Below, piece by piece: positions 8,123 to 15,326 of a DNA stretch of 64,000 nt. Under the pieces are notes generated by a model, which was not told the DNA's origin, made no database searches, and worked only from the letters and a program-made list of their open reading frames with translations. A program made the position numbers and the translations under genes. This stretch comes from DATAGF01 sp963819845 (GTDB taxonomy: Bacteria; Actinomycetota; Thermoleophilia; Miltoncostaeales; Miltoncostaeaceae), in contig CAWFXQ010000012.1 of NCBI GenBank assembly GCA_963819845.1, positions 320,991 to 384,990 of the forward strand. The letters are read 5' to 3'. Within the stretch, counting starts at the first letter, position 1, and every line of letters begins with the position of its first letter.

Positions 8123-9174
8123 CCGAGGTCCTCTCCCCGGCCTCGCCCGCCGAGGCGGCCGCGGCCCTGGCCGACGCGACGGCGGCGGAGGCCTCCGTGA
8201 CCGTGGTCGGCGGCGGCACCCGCTCGCGGCGGGGCCGGCCGGCGCCGGCGCCCGATCGCGAGCTGCGCACCGCCGGCATGCGCGCGGTGGTCGCCCACGA
8301 GCCCGCCGACCTCACCGTGACCGTCGAGGCCGGGCTGCCGGCGGCCGACCTGGCCGACCTGGCCGCCTCGGCCGGACAGAGCTGGCCCCAGGCCGACGTC
8401 CGCCCCGGCTCGACGGTGGGCGGGGTCCTGGCGGCGGCGGCCAGCGGGCGGCGGCGGCTGCGCATGGGGGCGGTGCGCGACTCGTTGCTGGAGGTGGTGC
8501 TGGCCACCGGCGACGGCCGGCTCGTGACCGGCGGGGGGCGGACCGTGAAGGGGGTCGCGGGCTACGACGTGCCCCGGCTGGCGGTCGGCTCGCTCGGGAC
8601 GCTCGGGGTGATCGTCCAGGCGACGCTCAAGCTGTGGCCCATCCCCGCCGCGGCGGGCTGGTTCGGCGCCGAGGGCCCGCTGCCCGACCGGCTCGCGGCG
8701 GCCGCCCGGGCGCTCGCCGGCCCGGCCCGCCCCGCGTCGGTGCTGCTGGGGCCGGGGACGGTCGCCGTGGAGCTGATCGGGCCCGAGGAGGACGTGCGCG
8801 CCCCCGAGGGGATGGCGCCCCTGTCCGGCCCGCCGCCCGAGCCGGCGGGCCGGGGGCTGCTGGAGGCGGGCGTGCCGCCCCCGCGGCTCGGCGCGCTGGC
8901 CGCCCGCCTCGAGGATGCGGGCCTCGCCTACGAGGCGCGCATGGGCGTCGGCACCTGCACGATCGCCGTCGCGAGCGCCGAGGACGTCGCCCGCGCCCGG
9001 GCCGTCGCGGTCGAGCTCGGCGGCCACGCCCAGGTCGTCGACGGCCCGGACGACCTGCGCACCGACCCCTGGGGGCCGCCGCCGCCCGGCCTTGACCTGA
9101 TGCGGCGCCTGCGCGACGCGTTCGACCCGGCCGGCGTCCTCAACCGCGGGATGCTGCTGTGGGAGGCGCCGTGA
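8119..9174 (+). CDS. glcE: Glycolate oxidase subunit GlcE (FAD-binding)
   Basis: 351 aa from GTG 8119 (GTGA overlap with glcD). It is a shorter FAD-binding PCMH protein that lacks most of the GlcD C-terminal domain, as usual for GlcE. Visible motifs are VVGGGTRSRRG near the N-terminus, a Gly-rich VRPGSTVGGVLAAA, and TVKGVAGYDVPRL, which matches the family's KNVAGYDV element. The C-terminal DAFDPAGVLNRG is the usual closing motif. It acts with GlcD and GlcF in one membrane-associated complex. Confidence 0.93.
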   Translation: MTEVLSPASPAEAAAALADATAAEASVTVVGGGTRSRRGRPAPAPDRELRTAGMRAVVAHEPADLTVTVEAGLPAADLADLAASAGQSWPQADVRPGSTVGGVLAAAASGRRRLRMGAVRDSLLEVVLATGDGRLVTGGGRTVKGVAGYDVPRLAVGSLGTLGVIVQATLKLWPIPAAAGWFGAEGPLPDRLAAAARALAGPARPASVLLGPGTVAVELIGPEEDVRAPEGMAPLSGPPPEPAGRGLLEAGVPPPRLGALAARLEDAGLAYEARMGVGTCTIAVASAEDVARARAVAVELGGHAQVVDGPDDLRTDPWGPPPPGLDLMRRLRDAFDPAGVLNRGMLLWEAP

Positions 9175-10373
9175 CGACGGCCGCCCGCTGGGACCCGCGG
9201 CTGCCCGCGCCCGCCACCGACGACGTGGTCAAGTGCGTGGCGTGCGGCCTCTGCCTGCCCCACTGCCCCACCTTCCGGCTCACCGGCCGGGAGACCGCCT
9301 CGCCGCGCGGGCGCATCGCCGCCATGCGGGCCGTGGAGGAGGGCCACGCCACCGTCGACGCCTCCTTCACCACGATGATGGACGAGTGCCTGGCATGCCG
9401 GGCCTGCGAGGCGGCGTGCCCCAGCGGGGTGCCCTTCGGCCGCATGATCGAGGCCGCCCGGGCCCAGGCCGAGCCCACCCGGGCCGTCCCCGTCCGAGGG
9501 CTCAAGCGCGCCGGCCTCGCCGGGGTGCTGCCGCGCCGGCGCCTGGTGCTCGCCTCGGGCTGGCTGCTCGCCGCCGCGCGCGCGCTGCGCCTCGACCGGC
9601 TGGCGCCGCCGGCCCAGCGCGCCTCCACGCCGCCCGCGACCCTACGCGAGATGCTGCGCCCGATCCCCGACCGGCTGGGCACCGGGCCCACCGCCGTCGT
9701 GCTGTCGGGCTGCGTCATGGACGTCGCCTTCCGCCCGGCCCAGCGGGCCACGATGCGCGCCGTCGCCGCGGCCGGCCACCGGGCCGTCCGCACCGCCCCC
9801 GGCGGCTGCTGCGGGGCGCTTGCGATGCACCACGGCCAGCCCGAGGCGGCCAGGGCGATGGCGCGGGAGCGGATCCCCGAGCTCGAGGCCGGCGAGATCG
9901 TCGTGGTCAACGCCTCCGGCTGCAGCGCCCACGTGCGGACCTACGGCGAGCTGCTGGCGGGCGACCCCGCCTGGGCCGAGCGGGCCGAGCGCGTGGCGGC
10001 GAAGGTCGTCGACCTGATCGAGCTGGAGCTGCCCGAGCGCGACCGCGGCCTGGGGCGGGTGGCCGTGCACGACGCCTGCCACCACCTGCACGCCCAGGGC
10101 CTCGAGCCGCGGGCCATGCTCGCCCGCGCCGGCGCGCGGTGCGTCGACCTGGGCGACGGCGGGCGCTGCTGCGGGGCGGCCGGCCTTTACAGCGTCCTGC
10201 AGCCCGAGCTGGCCGGGCGCCTCCGTCGCCAGAAGGCCGAGGCGATCGCCGCGGCGGGCGCCCCGGTGGTGGCCGTGGCGAACCCCGGCTGCGCGATCCA
10301 GATCGCCGCGGGCCTCGACGAGATCGGCTCCACGATCCGGGTCGCCCACCCCGCCGAGCTGGTGGCGCCGTAG
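9171..10373 (+). CDS. glcF: Glycolate oxidase iron-sulfur subunit GlcF
   Basis: 400 aa from GTG 9171, chosen because it repeats the GTGA overlap of the upstream junction; GTG 9159 is also in frame. Carries two [4Fe-4S] ferredoxin-type motifs: Cys22, 25, 28 and 32, then CLACRACEAACP. Two CCG-type cysteine-rich domains follow, with GGCCGALAMHHG, DACHHLHAQ and RCCGAAGLY, as in GlcF/heterodisulfide reductase-like proteins. It transfers electrons from the flavin subunits to the quinone pool or another acceptor. The operon ends here; about 90 nt of convergent intergenic sequence follows, with a short CCCTCG/CGAGGG inverted repeat at 10434-10452. Confidence 0.94.
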   Translation: MTTAARWDPRLPAPATDDVVKCVACGLCLPHCPTFRLTGRETASPRGRIAAMRAVEEGHATVDASFTTMMDECLACRACEAACPSGVPFGRMIEAARAQAEPTRAVPVRGLKRAGLAGVLPRRRLVLASGWLLAAARALRLDRLAPPAQRASTPPATLREMLRPIPDRLGTGPTAVVLSGCVMDVAFRPAQRATMRAVAAAGHRAVRTAPGGCCGALAMHHGQPEAARAMARERIPELEAGEIVVVNASGCSAHVRTYGELLAGDPAWAERAERVAAKVVDLIELELPERDRGLGRVAVHDACHHLHAQGLEPRAMLARAGARCVDLGDGGRCCGAAGLYSVLQPELAGRLRRQKAEAIAAAGAPVVAVANPGCAIQIAAGLDEIGSTIRVAHPAELVAP

Positions 10374-10465
10374 AGGACCACCTCGTCGGCTGACGGGCGT
10401 CAGGGCCCCCGGACGAGGGCGGTCATGGGACCTCCCTCGACTCGCCCGAGGGTAGGTCGGCGGCC

Positions 10466-11449
10466 TTACGCCCCCGTGACGCGGGCCCCCGCGCCCACCC
10501 GCGGCGGCCGCGGCCGCGCGAGGCCGGCCAGGAGCGCCGCCAGCAGCAGCAGGGCGACGGCGAGGCCGGCCGCCCAGACCGACAGCTCGCGGAGCTCGTC
10601 GACCGGGGCGACGATCGAGCCGATGTCGGCGAAGACCGCGCGCAGGTCGTCGGTGGTCGTGCTCTGGGCGAAGACGCCGCCGGTCTGGGTGGCCATGGCG
10701 GCCAGGGTCTCGGCCGGCAGGGGCTGGTCGGGCCGGCCGGGGTCGTCGCCGAGCAGGATCGGGTAGACGGGCACGCCCTCCGCGGCGGCGCGCTGGGCGG
10801 CGGCCTCGGGCGAGGTGGCGCGGCGGATCGAGTTGGCGCCGTCGGTGAGGACCAGGATGCGGCCGGGGGAGTCGGAGGGGTCGGCGGGCGGGGGCTCCTG
10901 GACGGCCCCGGCCGCCTGGAGGGCGGTGAGCGACACGGCGACCGCCTCGCCCAGCGCGGTGCCCACGCGCGTCTGCGTGATGCCCTCGAGGGCCCGGCGC
11001 ACCTCGTCACGGTCGTCGGTGGGGGCCAGGATCACGTTCGCCCGGTCGGCGAAGGTCGTGATGCCCACCGCGGTGTCGTCGGGCGCCTCGTCGAGGAAGC
11101 GCCCGGCGGCGTCGATCGCGGCCGCGAGGCGGTTCGGCGGCAGGTCGGTCGCCGTCATCGAGTCGGAGACGTCGAGGGTGATCATGACGGTGCTGCGCTG
11201 CTCCTCGCCGGTCCGCTCGACCGACGGGCGGGCCAGCGCGACGATGCCCGCTCCCACGGCCAGCAGCGCGACGACGGCCGCCGCTCCGCGCAGCCACGGG
11301 ACGCGCCCGCCGGGCGCGACGGCCATCACCCCCGGCTCGGCCCAGGCGGCCGCGGCGCGGTGGCGCCCCCGCGCCCACATCACCAGGCCCGCCGCGAGGA
11401 CGGGCAGCGCGAGCAGGGCCCAGAGCCAGTCCGGCGACTGGAACGTCAC
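10466..11449 (-). CDS. VWA-domain membrane protein (BatB-like)
   Basis: About 327 aa from GTG 11447-11449, which overlaps the stop of the upstream gene by GTGA. Two N-terminal TM segments, then a von Willebrand A domain with an intact MIDAS (LDVSDSMTA, i.e. DxSxS), then a C-terminal TM helix. The family works with MoxR ATPases and DUF58 proteins in metal-dependent assembly of cell-envelope or periplasmic complexes. Last gene of the moxR-DUF58-VWA-VWA operon. The exact client is unknown. Confidence 0.88.
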   Translation of the reverse strand: MTFQSPDWLWALLALPVLAAGLVMWARGRHRAAAAWAEPGVMAVAPGGRVPWLRGAAAVVALLAVGAGIVALARPSVERTGEEQRSTVMITLDVSDSMTATDLPPNRLAAAIDAAGRFLDEAPDDTAVGITTFADRANVILAPTDDRDEVRRALEGITQTRVGTALGEAVAVSLTALQAAGAVQEPPPADPSDSPGRILVLTDGANSIRRATSPEAAAQRAAAEGVPVYPILLGDDPGRPDQPLPAETLAAMATQTGGVFAQSTTTDDLRAVFADIGSIVAPVDELRELSVWAAGLAVALLLLAALLAGLARPRPPRVGAGARVTGA

Positions 11450-12387
11450 GACAGCCTCGGGCCGAAGCGCCACGCCGCGAGGCCCGCGAGCACCAGCAGG
11501 CCCGCGGCGATGCCGGCCGGCCAGCCGGTCACCTCGGTCCGCACCCGCTCGGTGCCGATGAAGGAGCCCAGCTGCTCATAGACCTCCCGGACCTCCCCGG
11601 CGTCGCGGCTCTCGTAGGCCTGGCCGCCGGTCGACTCGGCCAGGGCCGCCATCCCCTCGATGTCGGGGGGCACACGCTGCCCGTTGGGCAGCACCCCGTC
11701 GATGGTCCCGAGCGACACCGTGAAGACCGGCACGCCCGCCTGGGACGCCTGCTCGGCGGCGAGCGACGGCGGCAGGCCGACCGTGGTCGCGCCGTCCGAC
11801 AGCACCACGATGCGCGCGGCCTCGAGCGGCGCGCCCTCCTCGGCGACGCCCTGGCTCGCCCGGATCGCGTCGAGCGACGCGACCACGGCCTCGCCGACGG
11901 CGGTCGCGCCGTCGGGGACGAGGCTCTCGATGGCGCGTCCGAGGGCCTCGCGGTCGGTCGTCGGGGCGACGAGCAGGTTGGCGCGTCCGTTGAAGCTGAC
12001 CAGCCCCACCTGGTACTGGCGCGGCACCTCCTCGGCGAAGGTCAGCGCCGCGTCCTGGGCGGCGCGCAGGCGGTACGGCGAGACGTCGGCGGCCGCCATC
12101 GACCCCGAGACGTCGATGACCAGCATGATCGTCGCCCGCTCCCGCGGCTGGGCGCGATCGACCTCGGGCCGCGCGAGCGCGAAGGCCAGCCCGACCAGCG
12201 CCAGCAGCGCGAGGGCCAGGGGCAGGTGGCGGCGCATCCGCGGCCCGGGGTCGGCGCGGGCGACGATGTCGAGGTCGGGGTAGGGGATCCCCGGCGCGGG
12301 CCGGCGGCGGCGCCACCAGACGACTGCGGCCGCGGCCAGCGGCACCGCCAGCAGGGCGAGCAGGAAGAGGGGCTGCTGGAAGCTCAT
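11446..12387 (-). CDS. VWA-domain membrane protein (BatA-like)
   Basis: 313 aa. TM segments at both ends of the architecture: residues about 6-22 and 58-74 at the N-terminus, and about 285-305 at the C-terminus. The VWA domain between has an intact MIDAS (VIDVSGSMAA) and a second metal-site region, VLSDGATT. It is a paralog of the following VWA protein, with which it shares organisation. The ATG overlaps the DUF58 stop (ATGA). The usual model is a heteromeric Bat complex driven by MoxR. Confidence 0.88.
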   Translation of the reverse strand: MSFQQPLFLLALLAVPLAAAAVVWWRRRRPAPGIPYPDLDIVARADPGPRMRRHLPLALALLALVGLAFALARPEVDRAQPRERATIMLVIDVSGSMAAADVSPYRLRAAQDAALTFAEEVPRQYQVGLVSFNGRANLLVAPTTDREALGRAIESLVPDGATAVGEAVVASLDAIRASQGVAEEGAPLEAARIVVLSDGATTVGLPPSLAAEQASQAGVPVFTVSLGTIDGVLPNGQRVPPDIEGMAALAESTGGQAYESRDAGEVREVYEQLGSFIGTERVRTEVTGWPAGIAAGLLVLAGLAAWRFGPRLS

Positions 12388-13298
12388 GAGGCCCGGCGCC
12401 TGCGGACGGGCCGCCCGAGCGAGCGGGCGAGCGGCAGCACCCAGTCGCGGCCGGTCTCGGCGATCACGTGCCGCGCCCCCGAGCGGGCGAGCATCGCCTC
12501 GCGGGCGCGGTCGGTCGCCTCGACGGCCGCGGCGAAGCGGTCCTGGAAGCGCGGGTCGGCCGTGTCGACCAATCGCCGGCGGCCGGTCTCGAGGTCGCGC
12601 AGCTCCACCGGGCCGATGCGCGGGATCTCGCGCTCGCGGCGGTCGCGCAGCTCGATGGCGATGACGTCGTGGCGGCGCCCGAGGCCGCCGATGGCGCGCT
12701 CGAGGCCGGGCTGGAGGGGGAAGTCGGAGATCAGCACGACCGCCCCGCGGTGCCGGGCGATGCGGCCGAGCGAGGTGATGGCGCGGACCAGGTCGGTGCG
12801 GCCGCCGGCCTCGGGGGCCGGGGCGAGCGCGTCAACGGCGGCGATCGCGGCGATCAGGCCGCGCCGGTCGGCGCGCGGCTGGCGCACCAGGTCGAGGTCG
12901 CCCACGCGGGTGGCCACCACGCCCAGCCGGTCGCCGCGGCGGCGCATGACGATGCCGAGGCCGGCCAGCACCTCGCGCGCGAGCTCGTCCTTGGTCTGGC
13001 CCAGCGTGCCGAAGGCCATGGAGGGCGACCGGTCAACCAGCGCCCACGCCGTCAGCACGGGCTCGATCTCGGGAACGCGCACCATGGGCTCGCCGGACCG
13101 CGCGCTGAGGGGCCAGTCAACCCAGCGCACGTCGTCGCCGGCCTCGTAGGCCCGCGTGAGCGACGCCTCGCCGCCGGGGCCCGGGCGGCGCCCGCGCCGC
13201 TCGCCCTGCAGCAGGCCGTCGAGCCTCCGCGCGACGCGCAGCTCGACGCGCCGCAGCACCGCCTCGGGGCTGGTGCGGCTAGGCGACGGAGCGCCCAC
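12384..13298 (-). CDS. DUF58 domain protein
   Basis: 304 aa. It has the conserved DUF58 core with DVRWVDWPLSARSGEPMVR and a degenerate VWA-like region (ALVDRSPSMAFG). No strong TM segment is visible, so it is probably cytoplasmic or peripheral. DUF58 proteins occur almost always beside MoxR ATPases. The reading frame overlaps the moxR 3' end by 20 nt if the GTG at 13298 is used; a start a few codons later is possible. Confidence 0.86.
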   Translation of the reverse strand: MGAPSPSRTSPEAVLRRVELRVARRLDGLLQGERRGRRPGPGGEASLTRAYEAGDDVRWVDWPLSARSGEPMVRVPEIEPVLTAWALVDRSPSMAFGTLGQTKDELAREVLAGLGIVMRRRGDRLGVVATRVGDLDLVRQPRADRRGLIAAIAAVDALAPAPEAGGRTDLVRAITSLGRIARHRGAVVLISDFPLQPGLERAIGGLGRRHDVIAIELRDRREREIPRIGPVELRDLETGRRRLVDTADPRFQDRFAAAVEATDRAREAMLARSGARHVIAETGRDWVLPLARSLGRPVRRRRAS

Positions 13299-14313
13299 TG
13301 CCGAGCTCGACGTCGGGCTGCGGGACGGCGTCGATGATCGCGTCGAGCACCTGGTCGGGCCTCACGTCGGCCGCCAGGGCCTCGTACGAGAGCACCACCC
13401 GGTGCCGCAGCACGTCGTGGAAGAGGCTGTGGACGTCCTCGGGCATCACGTAGTTGCGCCCGCGGATCACGGCGAGCGCGCGCCCGCCGCGGATCAGGGC
13501 CAGCGACGCCCGCGGGGAGCCGCCGAGGTCGAGGTAGGGGTCGAGGTCGCCGAGGCCCTCGTGGGCCGGCTCGCGGGTGGCGTTGACCAGGCGCACCGCG
13601 TATTGGCGCACCCGGTGGTCAACGAACACCGCGTCGGCCGTCTCCTGGAGCTCGATGATCTGAGCCGGGTCGAGCAGCTGGCGCGGCCGGGGCGGGTCGG
13701 AGGCCATGCGGCGCACGATCTCCTCCTCGTCGGAGACCGAGGGGTAGCCGACGATCAGCTTCATGGCGAAGCGGTCAACCTGGGCCTCGGGCAGCGGGTA
13801 GACGCCCTCGCTCTCGATCGGGTTCTGGGTGGCGAGCACGAAGAAGGGCTGCGGCGTGGGGTGGGTCTCCCCGGCGATGCTGGCGTGCCCCTCCGCCATG
13901 ACCTCCAGCAGGGCCGACTGCACCTTCGCCGGCGCCCGGTTGATCTCGTCGGCGAGCACGAAGTTGGCGAACACCGGCCCCAGGCGGGTCGTGAACTCGC
14001 CGTGGCGGTCGAGCACCTGGCCGCCGACGACGTCGGACGGGACCAGGTCGGGCGTGAACTGGATGCGGTGGAAGCGCCCGCCGCAGACCCGCGAGACCGT
14101 CTCCAGCGTCAGGGTCTTCGCGAGGCCGGGGACGCCCTCCAGCAGCACGTGGCCGCGCGAGAGGAGCGACACGAGCACGCGGTCGAGCAGGCGGTCCTGC
14201 CCCACCACCACCCGCCGCAGCTCGTAGAGCACGGCCTCCATCCTCTCGCGAGGCGAGGCGCTCGCGGTCGGGACCCCCGTGGGCTCGCCGCGCTCGAGGG
14301 TGTGGTCGTCCAT
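13279..14313 (-). CDS. MoxR-family AAA+ ATPase
   Basis: 344 aa from ATG 14311-14313, preceded by GGAAGGA at about 10 nt; a GTG three codons upstream lies too close to this site. Walker A is GVPGLAKT; Walker B/sensor is VLADEINRAPAKVQSALLEVMAE, the MoxR hallmark. The C-terminal lid has RGRNYVMPEDV. It is a chaperone-type ATPase predicted to act on the VWA/DUF58 partners downstream. The tight operon supports this. Confidence 0.93.
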   Translation of the reverse strand: MDDHTLERGEPTGVPTASASPRERMEAVLYELRRVVVGQDRLLDRVLVSLLSRGHVLLEGVPGLAKTLTLETVSRVCGGRFHRIQFTPDLVPSDVVGGQVLDRHGEFTTRLGPVFANFVLADEINRAPAKVQSALLEVMAEGHASIAGETHPTPQPFFVLATQNPIESEGVYPLPEAQVDRFAMKLIVGYPSVSDEEEIVRRMASDPPRPRQLLDPAQIIELQETADAVFVDHRVRQYAVRLVNATREPAHEGLGDLDPYLDLGGSPRASLALIRGGRALAVIRGRNYVMPEDVHSLFHDVLRHRVVLSYEALAADVRPDQVLDAIIDAVPQPDVELGSGRSVA

Positions 14314-14347
14314 CGCGTGCACGTCCTTCCGGTGGATGCGGTTCTGG

Positions 14348-15280
14348 CTAGGGGGCGCTCTCGACCAGCTCGCGCACCCGCGAGGCGGGGACGGCGAAGC
14401 CGATGCCGACGTTGCCCGGGATGGGGCCGACGATCGAGGTCGGGATGCCCACCAGGCGGCCCCGCAGGTCGAAGAGCCCGCCGCCCGAGTTGCCGGGGTT
14501 GATGGGGGCGTCGATCTGGATCATGGGAACGCCCTCGGGGTTGGTGCGGCCGACGGCGCTGACCACGCCGGCGGTGACGGTGTCCTGGAGCCCGAAGGGG
14601 CTTCCGATCGCGAAGACGCTGTCGCCCTGGCGCAGGCCCCCGTCGGGCTCCTCCGCCAGCTCGGCCCCGGGACCGACGACGCCCTGGGGGCGCAGGATCG
14701 CCAGGTCCTGGCGCGCGTCCGACTCCACGACCTCGGCCGGAACCTCGCGCCCGTCGCTGGTGACGGTGCTGACCGACCCGCCGGCCTCGATCACGTGGTA
14801 GTTGGTGACGATGAGGCCCGAGGAGGCGAGGATGACCCCGCTGCCCTGGCTTCCGCCGGTGGTCCGCACCTGCACCACGGCCGTCCGCACCCGCGCCACG
14901 GCGTCGGCCAGCTCCGCGTCGGTGCCCACCGAGGGGGCCGGCGTGCTGGTGGCCGCCGGGGTCTCGACCGCCTCCTGAGACGGCGGGTCGCCGCCGGACA
15001 CCAGGCCGCCCACGAGCGCCCCGGCGCCGCCCGCCAGCACGAGGCCCGCGACGACCGCCGACGCGATGCCCAGCCGGCGCCGGGACACGCGGCGGCGGGG
15101 AGGGGCGGGGAGCCGGGCGGTGGCCTGGTCGCCCCCGCGGCCGCCCAGCGGCGGCAGCGGGCCGGCCGGAGGCGGGGGGTCGAGCGGCGGCAGGCCGGGC
15201 CCTCGCTCGGGGCGCGGGGCGACCGGCGGGAGGCCCTCGGCGCGCGGACGGGGCTCGAGGGGCGGCAGGCCGGAGCTCAC
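14348..15280 (-). CDS. Membrane-anchored trypsin-like serine protease (HtrA/DegP-type, no PDZ)
   Basis: 310 aa from GTG 15280. A Pro/Gly-rich cytoplasmic N-terminus of about 70 residues precedes one TM helix (about 72-93) and an extracytoplasmic chymotrypsin-fold domain. The catalytic triad is visible: His in TNYHVIEAG, Asp in ARQDLAIL and Ser in PGNSGGGL. The protein stops right after the protease domain, so no PDZ domain follows, unlike classical HtrA. It probably handles envelope protein quality control. It lies 34 nt upstream of moxR in the same direction. Confidence 0.9.
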   Translation of the reverse strand: MSSGLPPLEPRPRAEGLPPVAPRPERGPGLPPLDPPPPAGPLPPLGGRGGDQATARLPAPPRRRVSRRRLGIASAVVAGLVLAGGAGALVGGLVSGGDPPSQEAVETPAATSTPAPSVGTDAELADAVARVRTAVVQVRTTGGSQGSGVILASSGLIVTNYHVIEAGGSVSTVTSDGREVPAEVVESDARQDLAILRPQGVVGPGAELAEEPDGGLRQGDSVFAIGSPFGLQDTVTAGVVSAVGRTNPEGVPMIQIDAPINPGNSGGGLFDLRGRLVGIPTSIVGPIPGNVGIGFAVPASRVRELVESAP

Positions 15281-15326
15281 GTCGGAGGTTGTATCGCGGG
15301 ACGGCGAAGGACGGGTTGCCCGGACG